64,000 nucleotides of DNA from Clostridium isatidis (GTDB taxonomy: Bacteria > Bacillota > Clostridia > Clostridiales > Clostridiaceae), in assembly GCF_002285495.1 (NCBI RefSeq), contig NZ_CP016786.1, positions 1,378,001 through 1,442,000 of the forward strand. The letters are read 5' to 3'. The notes beneath the pieces are model-generated. The model was not told where the DNA came from, ran no database searches, and saw only the letters and a program-made list of their open reading frames with translations. Positions 36,738-45,651 of this stretch are shown here, piece after piece (the stretch's first letter is position 1; each line of letters begins with the position of its first letter). The translations under genes and the position numbers were made by a program.

Positions 36738-37802
36738 TTATTGTGCATAAACTCTTAGCCATAACTCTTCGTATAATCCTAATTGCTCAGTCTTCATATA
36801 TTTGTAAACCTCACACTTATTCATTAGCTCTTCAGATAAATATGCTGCAGGATTATTTTTAATTTCATCAGCTTGCTCTTCTATGGCAAGCTTATTTGGA
36901 CTAGTATATCCTATTTCATCAGCAATTCTTAGAGCATTATCTTTTTCACTGAGAAAATTAATAAATTTTTCAGCGCTCTCTTTGTCATTTGCATTTGCTG
37001 GAATAGCCCATGAATCTAGCCAGTAATTTGCTCCTTCTTTTGGAATAACATATTCTAAATTTTCATATTCTTCACTTAAATTTAAACCTTCTCCAGACCA
37101 AATCATGGCAACAGCTGCTTCACCATGACGCATTATATCCATAACATTGTCTGCTCCCTTAGTAAGCAATAAATCTTTTTGTTTAAGTAAAGCCTTTTCA
37201 ATTTCCTTTAGTTCATTTTCTTCTGTAGTGTTTAATGAGTATCCTAAGTATTTTGCCGCTGCTCCTATAGCATCTCTCATTGAATCTAATATAAATATTT
37301 GTCCCTTATATTTTTCATCAAACATAACCTTCCAGCTATCTACTGGTTCTGATACTAAATCTTTGTTATAAACAATACCTATAGTTCCATTCATATATGG
37401 TACAGTGTAATCATTATTAGGATCATACGGCTGTCCTAAATCATTTTCGCTCATTTGTTCTAAATTAGGTATATTTTCTTTATTTATCTTTTGAAGCAAA
37501 CCTTCACTTATCATTCTATCTGCCATATAATCTGCAACTAAAACTGCATCATAATTTGTTTTGCCTGATGAAACTTCTATATACATTGTTTCCATTTCAT
37601 CAAAAGTCTTATAATTAACCTTTATATTATACTTTTCTTCAAATTCTTCAAGTAAACCTTCAGCAATATTTTCTCCATAATTTAACACATTAATAGTCTT
37701 TTGCTCACTTTCAGCTTTTTCATTACTACAAGCAGTAAATAATGAAAGTCCTAATACAAAAGTACTTATTAATGATGATATTTTTATAAATTTCTTCACC
37801 AC
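36738..37802 (-). CDS. PotD/PotF-type substrate-binding lipoprotein
   Basis: A 354-aa extracytoplasmic solute-binding protein of the spermidine/putrescine (PotD) family. The lipobox is LFTAC with Cys25. The mature domain has the family pattern from INVLNYGENIAEGLLEEFEEKYNIKV to NYWLDSWAIPANANDKESAEKFINF. It would deliver a polyamine or similar cation to an ABC transporter, but no potABC genes lie nearby. The start is one of two consecutive GTG codons (37802 or 37799). The second has the better spacing from AGGAAG. Confidence 0.88.
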   Translation of the reverse strand: MVKKFIKISSLISTFVLGLSLFTACSNEKAESEQKTINVLNYGENIAEGLLEEFEEKYNIKVNYKTFDEMETMYIEVSSGKTNYDAVLVADYMADRMISEGLLQKINKENIPNLEQMSENDLGQPYDPNNDYTVPYMNGTIGIVYNKDLVSEPVDSWKVMFDEKYKGQIFILDSMRDAIGAAAKYLGYSLNTTEENELKEIEKALLKQKDLLLTKGADNVMDIMRHGEAAVAMIWSGEGLNLSEEYENLEYVIPKEGANYWLDSWAIPANANDKESAEKFINFLSEKDNALRIADEIGYTSPNKLAIEEQADEIKNNPAAYLSEELMNKCEVYKYMKTEQLGLYEELWLRVYAQ

Positions 37803-37905
37803 TATCTTCCTTTCTCTTACAAATCTCTATTTCACTTCCCCAACTATCAATTATATATCTAATTATTGGATTTGCAAAGAAAAAACCACTTTATATATAC
37901 ATTAA

Positions 37906-37936
37906 AAAAATAGCCGCTAAAAATAGCGGTTATTTC
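37906..37936 (-). terminator. Terminator of the TM1266-like gene
   Basis: AAATAGCCGCTA and TAGCGGTTATTT pair around AAAA with one G-U pair, followed on the minus strand by a T tract. Confidence 0.8.
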
Positions 37937-37943
37937 TTGTTTA

Positions 37944-38192
37944 CTACATTTCTAATATTTTTGCTGTAACACCATCCATTGCTTCTAATTCTTCATGTAA
38001 ATTCTTAATTTCTTCTTTTTCATCACTTAAAAGATTTAATAATACAAGACCTGAATTTGAACACGAATCCTTAGTGGCTTCATGTAAGCCTATTCTTGTA
38101 TGTATAATACAGCCATACCTTGTTAAAATCTCTTGAACCTCTGGAGCTTTTTTTACTCTTGGTTCAATTTTTATCGCCATAACAGTAAACAT
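37944..38192 (-). CDS. Small ACT-like regulator, TM1266-type paralogue
   Basis: An 82-aa protein with a beta-alpha-beta pattern like the C-terminal domain of NikR and the TM1266 family. The segment ILTRYGCIIHTRIGLHE and the ending EELEAMDGVTAKILEM parallel the TM1266-like protein at 52362-52607 (RGKIKGRMGIPLEE and GKLGNIEGVTVKTAI). TM1266 members are putative regulators tied to [FeFe] hydrogenase systems, but this copy has no hydrogenase neighbour. GGAGGGTG precedes the ATG. Confidence 0.7.
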   Translation of the reverse strand: MFTVMAIKIEPRVKKAPEVQEILTRYGCIIHTRIGLHEATKDSCSNSGLVLLNLLSDEKEEIKNLHEELEAMDGVTAKILEM

Positions 38193-38302
38193 AAATCACC
38201 CTCCAAAAAAATTATCCTTTCCTATAATAACCTAATTGGAGTTTATTTATTCAGATTTTTCCTTACATTTAATTTAAGGAATAAGCCCAGTTTCCTTAAA
38301 CA

Positions 38303-38749
38303 CTAACTTGAGTGTTTTATAACTCTTATTGATAAAAAACTAAATAATAATGTTTGTACAAGTATTTCCGCTAATCCACCTAATTGTAAATTCCATGCCA
38401 TATTTGAAGGTTCACAGTAAATAAACTCTTCAATTGAAAATGGTGCAGTTGCTGGTGTATTAAATATTCCTATTACTATTATAATTAACCATAATTTTAA
38501 CCAATCATATTTTTTGCCATGAAAAGATTGTCTTATTAATAATAATACTAATCCAAATAAAATACCTCTAACAATTTGAAAAATTGGCGATAGCTGAACC
38601 ATAATATGGTTCATATCCCTAAAGCCCTCTGTAACTTTAAGTGATTCTTGATACTTAAAAAACATTGAAAATATTATTCCACAGACTATATAGGTAAGCA
38701 CATGGATCAGAGTTATCTTAAATATGAACATAAAGTTTTTTTTAACCAT
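38303..38749 (-). CDS. Hypothetical membrane protein, 148 aa
   Basis: Four predicted membrane helices: about 9-29, 52-72, 85-102 and 125-143. A GKKYDWLKLW loop lies between the second and third. There are no recognisable catalytic or transport motifs. TTGGGGGA precedes the ATG. It lies between the TM1266-like gene and ridA without clear operon links. The family is not recognised. Confidence 0.7.
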   Translation of the reverse strand: MVKKNFMFIFKITLIHVLTYIVCGIIFSMFFKYQESLKVTEGFRDMNHIMVQLSPIFQIVRGILFGLVLLLIRQSFHGKKYDWLKLWLIIIVIGIFNTPATAPFSIEEFIYCEPSNMAWNLQLGGLAEILVQTLLFSFLSIRVIKHSS

Positions 38750-38805
38750 ATAAATCCCCCAAAAAATTCTTTTCTTTCTATAATATATTATAGTCTAAAT
38801 TGATT

Positions 38806-39183
38806 TTATAGCACAGCTATTGCTTCTATTTCCACTACCGCATCCTTAGGTAATTTCGCTGCTTGAACACAGCTTCTAGCTGGTGCCTTATCCCCAAAAT
38901 ATTGAGCGTAAACTTCATTCATTGCTGCAAAATCATTCATATCCTTTAAAAATACCGTTGTTTTAATAACCTTATCTAAGCTGCTGCCAGCTTCCTCTAA
39001 AATTCCCTTAATATTTTGAATAACTTGTTTAGTAGCTGCCTTTATTTCAGTTTCCATTTCTCCTTTTACCGGATTTATAGGGATTTGTCCTGAAGTAAAT
39101 ATAAACTCACCTAATTTAATAGCTTGAGAATAAGGGCCTATAGCGGCTGGAGCATTTTTTGTAGATACAATTTCTTTATTCAT
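38806..39183 (-). CDS. ridA: RidA family enamine/imine deaminase
   Basis: A 125-aa YjgF/YER057c/UK114 protein that hydrolyses reactive enamines and imines, such as 2-aminoacrylate, to keto acids and ammonia. Characteristic stretches are APAAIGPYSQAIK near the N-terminus, FTSGQIPINP, and RSCVQAAKLPKDAVVEIEAIA, with the active-site Arg. The ATG at 39183 follows GAGAGGAAG. The earlier in-frame codon at 39192 is less likely. Monocistronic. Confidence 0.95.
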   Translation of the reverse strand: MNKEIVSTKNAPAAIGPYSQAIKLGEFIFTSGQIPINPVKGEMETEIKAATKQVIQNIKGILEEAGSSLDKVIKTTVFLKDMNDFAAMNEVYAQYFGDKAPARSCVQAAKLPKDAVVEIEAIAVL

Positions 39184-39325
39184 TAATAACACTTCCTCTC
39201 AAAAAACATATGTAATATATTCCCAAAAAATTTATGTCTTATTACTATTATGTAATAAGACATTAGAAAAAACAATCGAAAATTAAATTCTCTATCTTTA
39301 AAGCTATATTCTATTTTAACACTTC

Positions 39326-40102
39326 TTAATTTACTTTTTGTTTTCTAGAAATTATGTAATATGGTATTGCTAAAAATATTACTCCTCCAATCATATTTCC
39401 AAGAGTAACAACAAAAATATTATAAGCATAACCTCCAATACTAACTACTTGACCCAAAGGAGATGCAAGTCCTATTGTTAGTAAAGTCATATTAGCGATA
39501 CTATGTTCAAAACCTGTTGTTATAAAGGCAAAAAGGCACCAAAATATCATTATCAGTTTAGATACTTCCTCTTTACATTTAAAACTGCACCATATAGCTA
39601 AACATACTAACATATTACAAAATATACCCCTAAATAACAGTTCATTTACTGGCAGAGACATTTTTAAAGCACTTGCTTTTGCTATAAACTCTCCAGTTGT
39701 TCCAGAGGCTAATCCAGTTTGAACAAACATTAAGCCTGCAAGTATTGAGCCTAATAAATTCCCAACAAAACTTACTATCCAAACTTTAATTACCTCTACC
39801 CAAGAAACTTCTTTTGTTAATGCTCCTAAAGCCATAATAAAATTATTACCGGTAAACAATTCTGAGCCTGCAAAAATTACCAAGCTTAATGCTATTCCAA
39901 ATGACAACCCCATAACAATTTTTGTTGCAGATGAATTAGCTGAACTTAGCAGTCCTCCAATTGTAAAAATCAACATTATTCCTATTCCAACATAAATACC
40001 TGCTAACATTGAACTAATAAAATAGCCAATTTTATTAGATTTTAATAATTCTACTTTTGATTTTGCCCCTAAAGCAACTTTCATAATTTCCTCATTAAAC
40101 AT
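39326..40102 (-). CDS. Formate/nitrite transporter family channel
   Basis: A 258-aa FNT-family pentameric anion channel with six predicted helices. Signature regions are GIALSLVIFAGSELFTGNNFI at about 70-90 and VGNLLGSILAGL at about 112-123, with the second-half NMLVCLAIW. Formate (FocA-like) is plausible in a fermenting anaerobe, but the anion is not determined by sequence, and no pflB or nitrite gene lies nearby. The start at 40102 is chosen for its AAGGAGGA. The frame is open 57 nt further upstream without a site. Confidence 0.88.
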   Translation of the reverse strand: MFNEEIMKVALGAKSKVELLKSNKIGYFISSMLAGIYVGIGIMLIFTIGGLLSSANSSATKIVMGLSFGIALSLVIFAGSELFTGNNFIMALGALTKEVSWVEVIKVWIVSFVGNLLGSILAGLMFVQTGLASGTTGEFIAKASALKMSLPVNELLFRGIFCNMLVCLAIWCSFKCKEEVSKLIMIFWCLFAFITTGFEHSIANMTLLTIGLASPLGQVVSIGGYAYNIFVVTLGNMIGGVIFLAIPYYIISRKQKVN

Positions 40103-40172
40103 CTTAATCCTCCTTAACATTATTATTTTTAACATAATAACTACCTGAAAATTATACAACTAAAACAAAATA

Positions 40173-40200
40173 AAAACCGTGATTATTATCACGGTTTTTA
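40173..40200 (-). terminator. Terminator of the SDR-like gene
   Basis: AAAAACCGTGAT and ATCACGGTTTTT pair perfectly around TATT, with a T-rich tail on the minus strand. Confidence 0.85.
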
Positions 40201-40238
40201 TACATAATTTAACTTTTATATAATTCCTCAAAACTTTT

Positions 40239-40760
40239 TCATATTTCTAAAATACCTTTAAAATCTTCATCAATATCACCAGTTCTATATTTAGTGATTA
40301 CTTTTATACCATAATTATCCTTATAAAAATGACTTTTCTCAATTATTAACTTTTCAATTGTTTTATAGCATTCAAATAAGCTTCCGTCTTTAATATTAAT
40401 TTCCTTATTTATTAAATTAACAAACTTTAATGTCTTAAAATGAGATAAAGCTTCTAAAAATAAAATTGTTCTTAAATAACTATTTTCTATTAAATCTTCT
40501 AACTTATATTGTTTTTCATTATAACTACCGTAAAAATTATATATTATATCTGGCTCTACTGAATTTAATAGTACTTCAATTTGATCTAAATTATTATCTA
40601 TTTTTACAATTACTACATCTTTCTCAATCTCATTTAATATTGGAGCTGCTTCCTCTTTACTTAAAACAAGATATATTTCAGCATTATTTAATTTAAAATA
40701 TTTAATCAAATAAACTAGTATTTCATCTGATATGCCTAATAGTAATATTTTTTTACTCAT
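40239..40760 (-). CDS. Short nucleotide-sugar epimerase/dehydratase-like protein
   Basis: A 173-aa protein with a Rossmann-like beginning (KKILLLGISDEILVYLIKYF) and sequence reminiscent of GDP-mannose 4,6-dehydratase-type SDRs, such as VEPDIIYNFYGSYNEKQ and ENSYLRTILFLEAL. The family is normally over 300 aa. The glycine-rich GxxGxxG is reduced to GIS, and the YxxxK site is replaced by CYKTIEK. It may be a degenerate or N-terminal-only descendant that no longer catalyses. TTGGAG precedes the ATG. Confidence 0.6.
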   Translation of the reverse strand: MSKKILLLGISDEILVYLIKYFKLNNAEIYLVLSKEEAAPILNEIEKDVVIVKIDNNLDQIEVLLNSVEPDIIYNFYGSYNEKQYKLEDLIENSYLRTILFLEALSHFKTLKFVNLINKEINIKDGSLFECYKTIEKLIIEKSHFYKDNYGIKVITKYRTGDIDEDFKGILEI

Positions 40761-40898
40761 ATTTTCTCCAAAATAAAATATTATCTAAAATATAATATTA
40801 TTTTACATTAAAAATAGTGAATTAATTAAAATTGTAATCTTATTCCCATTATTAACTTAATATATAAAAATAGCTATTTACTTTCATAAATTTTTGAA

Positions 40899-40927
40899 TT
40901 GACAACTTGTTCCAGATTAATTATAAT
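40899..40927 (+). promoter_or_regulatory. Consensus sigma-A promoter of the adenine deaminase gene
   Basis: TTGACA (40899-40904), a 17-nt spacer and TATAAT (40922-40927). The leader is about 33 nt, too short for a purine riboswitch. Confidence 0.88.
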
Positions 40928-40966
40928 GGTTGAAATATCTTTCTTAATATATGCAGAGGTGGATTT

Positions 40967-42703
40967 ATGAAAAAAGAAAATTATATTTCTCAAATAAAAG
41001 CTGCAAGCAAAGCTGATATTTGCGATTTAGTTATTAAGAATATAACTATAATAGATGTATTTCAAAATAGTTCCTTTAGAGATAATGTAGCTATAAAAAA
41101 TGGCTATATCATTGGTTTTGGAGACTATGAAGGAAAAGTTGAAATTGATGGAACTAATAAATATATATGCCCTGGATTAATTGATGCCCATGCTCATATA
41201 GAATCTTCATTAGTAACGCCTAGGGAATATTCAAAGGCTGCATTGCTTCATGGTATTACAACTGCCGTTGTTGATCCTCATGAAATTGCAAATGTACTTG
41301 GCAGCAAAGGCATTAAAATAATGATGGACTTATCAAAAAATATCCCCTTTGACTTTTATTTTATGCTCCCTTCTTGTGTACCAGCAACTTCATTTGAAAC
41401 TTCTGGAGCAATACTAGAGAAGGAAGATTTATTTCCTTTTTATAAAGAAAAAAAAGTATTAGGTCTTGCTGAAGTCATGAACTTTCCAGCTGTTTTAAAC
41501 TGTGATGAAAGCATGATAAATAAATTATGGGATGCAAAATCAACAGGCTATATAATTGATGGCCATTGTGCAGGATTTACTAATGAACTTTTAAACACTT
41601 ATGCTACAGCAAACATTTTAACTGATCATGAAGCAGTAACTGCAGATGAAGTAGTCGAAAGATTAAGAAGAGGTATGTATGTTCATATAAGAGAAGGTTC
41701 TGTTGCAAAAAATCTAACTGAATTAATTAAAGCTGCTTCAATTAATAATAGTAGAAGAATTTGTTTTTGTACTGATGATAAACATATAGATGATCTAATT
41801 TTTAATGGAAGTATTGATAAGTCAATAAAAATGGCAATTTCTTTTGGTCTTTCTCCTGAAACTGCAATACAAATGAGTACTTTAAATCCTTCTGAATGTT
41901 ATAATCTAAAACACAAAGGTGCAATTGCACCAGGTTATATTGCAGACTTTGTAATATTAGAAGATTTAGAAGGCTTTAAAATCGAAGCAGTTTATAAAAA
42001 TGGTAATCTAGTTGTATATAAAAATAATTTAGTTTGCGATTCTTACAATGAAGATTTTGTTTATCCTAATATATCAAATGTTAATATTAAAAATTTATCT
42101 AAAAAAGATTTAGAAATAAAGCTAGAAAGCAAAAAATTTTTAAATGTTATTGAAATAATTCCAAATAAACTTGAAAGTAACCATATTAAAATAAACATTA
42201 GCAATCTTAAAAATAGTAAATATTTCAAAAGTGATACAAATTTAGATTTATTAAAGATTGCAGTGATTGAACGACATAAAAATACTAGGAACATAGGTCT
42301 AGGAGTAATAAAAGGTTTAAATTTAAAAGCTGGTGCTATAGCAACTACAGTTGCCCACGATTCCCACAATTTAATTATTTGTGGAACAAATGATGAAGAT
42401 ATGCTTATGGCAGCAAAAGAAATCAAAAAAATGAATGGTGGAACTTTAATAGTAAAAGATGGCAAAGTTTTGGCTTCTATTCAACTTGAAATTGCTGGAT
42501 TAATAACTGGAAGGAAATCTAGTTATGTTATTAAAGATTTGAAAAATTTACATTCTGCCATAAAAGACATTGCTCCTGATATTAACTTTAATCCATTTTT
42601 AACTCTATCTTTTTTATCATTGCCTGTTATACCAGCACTAAAAATAACAGATAAAGGTTTATTTGATGTTTCTAAATTTGATTTTATTAATATTGCAGAA
42701 TAA
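40967..42703 (+). CDS. ade: Adenine deaminase
   Basis: A 578-aa amidohydrolase deaminating adenine to hypoxanthine. The metal motif HAHIES is at 75-80, followed by GITTAVVDPHEIANV. Later metal ligands lie in DGHCAGF and TDDKHIDDL. The C-terminal domain has GAIATTVAHDSHNLIICGTND, typical of the AdeC family. The length matches (about 575-580). GAGGTGG precedes the ATG, and a perfect consensus promoter lies just upstream. The convergent PucR/CdaR-type gene may or may not control it. Confidence 0.95.
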   Translation: MKKENYISQIKAASKADICDLVIKNITIIDVFQNSSFRDNVAIKNGYIIGFGDYEGKVEIDGTNKYICPGLIDAHAHIESSLVTPREYSKAALLHGITTAVVDPHEIANVLGSKGIKIMMDLSKNIPFDFYFMLPSCVPATSFETSGAILEKEDLFPFYKEKKVLGLAEVMNFPAVLNCDESMINKLWDAKSTGYIIDGHCAGFTNELLNTYATANILTDHEAVTADEVVERLRRGMYVHIREGSVAKNLTELIKAASINNSRRICFCTDDKHIDDLIFNGSIDKSIKMAISFGLSPETAIQMSTLNPSECYNLKHKGAIAPGYIADFVILEDLEGFKIEAVYKNGNLVVYKNNLVCDSYNEDFVYPNISNVNIKNLSKKDLEIKLESKKFLNVIEIIPNKLESNHIKINISNLKNSKYFKSDTNLDLLKIAVIERHKNTRNIGLGVIKGLNLKAGAIATTVAHDSHNLIICGTNDEDMLMAAKEIKKMNGGTLIVKDGKVLASIQLEIAGLITGRKSSYVIKDLKNLHSAIKDIAPDINFNPFLTLSFLSLPVIPALKITDKGLFDVSKFDFINIAE

Positions 42704-42721
42704 ATATTTCAAAATCTATAA

Positions 42722-42749
42722 AAAATGAGCAGGATAAACTGCTCATTTT
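42722..42749. terminator. Bidirectional terminator, ade / regulator
   Basis: AAAATGAGCAG and CTGCTCATTTT are perfect arms around GATAAA, between convergent genes. Confidence 0.88.
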
Positions 42750-42755
42750 AAACTA

Positions 42756-43661
42756 TTAACTATTGATATTTAAATATAAAAGATACAAAAATGTAGCTTC
42801 TTTAAAATTTCTTATATCAAAGCCCGTTTCTTTTTTTATCTTTTCAATTCTATACATTAGAGTATTTCTATGAATAAATAAATTCTTTGATGCTTTTGTT
42901 AATGATAAATTACATTTTAACATCTCATTTAATGTTTGAAATAACTCATAATTAAAGCCTTTAAATATACCTTTATATTCATTTTTTATCTCTTCTAAAT
43001 ATTCTTCTTTTAAATTATATATTGACTTTTCTATATACATTTTATTTAAATAATATATTTCTGGTTTAATATTAAACTTATTACCTATTTTTAAAGCTAA
43101 CACTAAATCATTATAAGCTTTTTTAAAACCATCAAAAGTTCCATTTAAATAACTGATTGAAATTTTAACTTTAACAGCTATATTTTGTAATATAGTTTCT
43201 TTTAATGAATTAGCATATTCATCTTCATATTCTATATTACCTATAATTATTATTCTATCGTATACCTTTCCTACATATATTTCTTCATCTAAATAAGTTT
43301 CTCGTACTATTTCTAAAACTTCATCTATCTTTTCGCTTTCGATAAGTAACATTTTATCTGCTTTGGCAATAATAGATTTCTCTATGGTAGACCACTGTAT
43401 TTTTTCTTCTAAAATTCTTTCTATAATATTATCCTCAATATCTGACTTATTTAAAATATACTCTATTAAGGGCAAGGTTTTTATATCATCTTTTTCTAAA
43501 TATATTTTATATAATTTATCATTAACTTTAATTTTTCTACATACCCTTGACGCTGAAAAAGGAAGATTATCAAATATTTCTGTGTTATTAATTTCTGTTA
43601 ATCTTAGTTTTATATTTGTACTTTCTGTTAATTCCCTTAATACTACATTTATTTCTTTCAT
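42756..43661 (-). CDS. PucR/CdaR-type transcriptional regulator
   Basis: A 301-aa protein with a C-terminal PucR helix-turn-helix (LTKASKNLFIHRNTLMYRIEKIKKETGFDI at about 260-290). The central region contains a GGDEF-like fold as in CdaR proteins (YDRIIIIGNIEYEDEYANSLK). The N-terminal 100 residues may sense a ligand, and I cannot name it. Family members control purine, sugar-acid or other catabolism. Adjacency to ade makes a purine link possible but not shown. The start at 43661 follows GGGAGGAG. Confidence 0.82.
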   Translation of the reverse strand: MKEINVVLRELTESTNIKLRLTEINNTEIFDNLPFSASRVCRKIKVNDKLYKIYLEKDDIKTLPLIEYILNKSDIEDNIIERILEEKIQWSTIEKSIIAKADKMLLIESEKIDEVLEIVRETYLDEEIYVGKVYDRIIIIGNIEYEDEYANSLKETILQNIAVKVKISISYLNGTFDGFKKAYNDLVLALKIGNKFNIKPEIYYLNKMYIEKSIYNLKEEYLEEIKNEYKGIFKGFNYELFQTLNEMLKCNLSLTKASKNLFIHRNTLMYRIEKIKKETGFDIRNFKEATFLYLLYLNINS

Positions 43662-43734
43662 ATTCTCCTCCCATCCAAAAACCCTTTTCATAAATAAATT
43701 ATACAATAAATTTTCATATTTTTCTCTCTATATT

Positions 43735-43766
43735 AAAAAAAGAGCTTAATTCTCTTATAAGCTCCT
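43735..43766 (-). terminator. Terminator of the MFS gene
   Basis: GAGCTTA and TAAGCTC pair around a nine-nt loop. A run of T follows on the minus strand. Confidence 0.7.
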
Positions 43767-43787
43767 TTAATAAGAATATATTTTTTA

Positions 43788-45002
43788 CTAATTAATAGGG
43801 CCTCCTGCTTTAATTAATTCCTTGCTTCTAAACATATAAAAACTTTGAACCAGCATAAGAAGTCCACTTATAATTAAAAGCCAATTTATATCAATAATAT
43901 CTGCCAAGGGACCAAATACAGTCATTCCTATAGGAAGAACAATACTTGAAATCATTCTTAATACACCAAATATTCTACCTAAAAACTCCTCTTCTACCTT
44001 TTGTTGAAGTAGAACAGTTGCTGGTGTATCAAATACAAGAATTGAAAAGCCAGTAATTCCAATAAAGGCTAAATAAATCCAAAATATCGGTATTACTCCA
44101 AGAATAAAAATAGATATTGCAACTATGCTAAATCCCAATACCATAGTATGAGTTTTATTTTTAAAGCCTTCCCAAATAGACATGAATATTCCGCCAGCCA
44201 TCATTCCAACAGAAAATATGACTTCAAGCATAGTAAGACGCCAAATTTCTTCACCAAAATTTCTTGTTACCTGTAAAGTCGTTAAAAAAAATACTGGAGT
44301 TGAAAGAAAATAAAATACTATAGCATACAAGAAAAATTTCTTTATAAAAGAATGATTTTTTATATATTCTATTCCTTCCTTCATATCATTAAAATAACTT
44401 GAATTATTTCTTTCTAAAGCTCTTGCATGAATAGGTGTTTTTACAAAAATAATTAATATTAATATTCCTATTACTGCAGTTATAACATCTATAAAGAAAA
44501 TTACTTCTATATTAGACATCGCTAGAAGTGCACCACTAAGCATTGGTGAAACTATAGTAACGAAGGAATTTATTGTTCTATCAATTGAATTTACTTTTGT
44601 AAGTTTATCTTCTGGTACTATTTGTGGAAAAAGGGACCCAATGGCTGGATTTTGAATTCCTGAACCTAATGCTCTTATTGCTGATGCAATAAAAAGCAGC
44701 CATATAGAAGTATATCCTAATAAGAATAATATTGCTAAGACTAAGGTAGCTATTGCTATCATTGAATCAGCTAATATAATTAGCAATCTTCTATTATACC
44801 TATCTGCCCAAACTCCACCAAAGGGAGAAATAAAAAATGTAGGCAAAAATCCACAAATAATTGATATTGTCATCATTATACCTGATTGAGTTTCTAGTGT
44901 AATATACCAAGTTATTGCATATTGAACTAATGCCGATCCAAATAAAGATATAGTTTGGCCACCTAAAAATAATGCAATATTCTTTTTCCAACTATTATTC
45001 AT
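43788..45002 (-). CDS. MFS exporter (macrolide-efflux / MFS_3 type)
   Basis: A 404-aa major facilitator with twelve predicted helices. The beginning FLGGQTISLFGSALVQYAITWY and the cytoplasmic loop GGVWADRYNRR are typical of the MefA/EntS-like MFS_3 group. The family exports drugs or siderophores with protons. The substrate is unknown. GGGGGA precedes the ATG. The bactofilin operon ends 31 nt upstream without an obvious terminator, so read-through is possible. Confidence 0.88.
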   Translation of the reverse strand: MNNSWKKNIALFLGGQTISLFGSALVQYAITWYITLETQSGIMMTISIICGFLPTFFISPFGGVWADRYNRRLLIILADSMIAIATLVLAILFLLGYTSIWLLFIASAIRALGSGIQNPAIGSLFPQIVPEDKLTKVNSIDRTINSFVTIVSPMLSGALLAMSNIEVIFFIDVITAVIGILILIIFVKTPIHARALERNNSSYFNDMKEGIEYIKNHSFIKKFFLYAIVFYFLSTPVFFLTTLQVTRNFGEEIWRLTMLEVIFSVGMMAGGIFMSIWEGFKNKTHTMVLGFSIVAISIFILGVIPIFWIYLAFIGITGFSILVFDTPATVLLQQKVEEEFLGRIFGVLRMISSIVLPIGMTVFGPLADIIDINWLLIISGLLMLVQSFYMFRSKELIKAGGPIN

Positions 45003-45033
45003 ATATTAAATCCCCCTGTTCCATATTAACTTT

Positions 45034-45651
45034 CTAAAGCCCTATTTTCTTTATCTCTTCTATTATTGAATTTAAATTAATTTTTGCCAATTCTACGCCA
45101 TTATCTTTATCAAATAAACTAATATCGTCTACCATTACATAATAGTAACAAACTCCAAGCTTTCTTTTCACTATAAGATAATAATCCCTATTATCTATTT
45201 TTTCATAATCTTTATTTGCCAAGATTACTATTTCCCTTATTTCTGCTAAACTCAAACTCCCCAACTCTATTAAATTTTTAAATATTAATAATGCAAATAT
45301 ATTATTTTCCCCATATATATCCTCAACTTCTATAATATTCTCAAAGTTTATAACTATTTCTTCTGATACGAAATTTTTAATATATTCCCTTGTAAGTTTT
45401 ATATCCTTTTTATTATTAGAAAATCTATAAGCCAAATCATCCAAAGACAATTCATCCTTAAGCTCAATAATTGTTTGTATTCTTTCAATTATCTTATCTT
45501 TAGGGAAATAAGTCTCCTGACCTGTAGAAACACTTTTTCTTATAAACCATTCCTCAGGAATTAATTTTTTTCTTTTCCACCTATATAATTGTCCGTAGGA
45601 TATATCCATTAATTCTAATAATTCTTTTTTTGATATTAACTGTTCTGACAT
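45034..45651 (-). CDS. YhbD-like (DUF4004) protein with MerR-type HTH
   Basis: A 205-aa protein. The N-terminal 60 residues are a MerR-like helix-turn-helix (SKKELLELMDISYGQLYRWKRKKLIPEEWF), and the rest is an uncharacterised alpha-beta domain. The family (DUF4004, Bacillus subtilis YhbD) sits next to bactofilin genes in Bacillus too. It is the last of three genes here, overlapping the preceding bactofilin gene by 16 nt. A DNA-binding role in controlling its own operon is inferred from the HTH and the palindromes at 47123 and 47187. AGGCGAAG precedes the ATG. Confidence 0.8.
   Translation of the reverse strand: MSEQLISKKELLELMDISYGQLYRWKRKKLIPEEWFIRKSVSTGQETYFPKDKIIERIQTIIELKDELSLDDLAYRFSNNKKDIKLTREYIKNFVSEEIVINFENIIEVEDIYGENNIFALLIFKNLIELGSLSLAEIREIVILANKDYEKIDNRDYYLIVKRKLGVCYYYVMVDDISLFDKDNGVELAKINLNSIIEEIKKIGL

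Noticed and set aside
40967..41030. Possible purine riboswitch before adenine deaminase
   Set aside because: The consensus promoter at 40899-40927 leaves a leader of only about 33 nt, too short for a purine riboswitch.
42061..42465. Long open frame opposite the adenine deaminase gene
   Set aside because: It is fully antisense to a clear conserved gene and has no RBS or recognisable domain.
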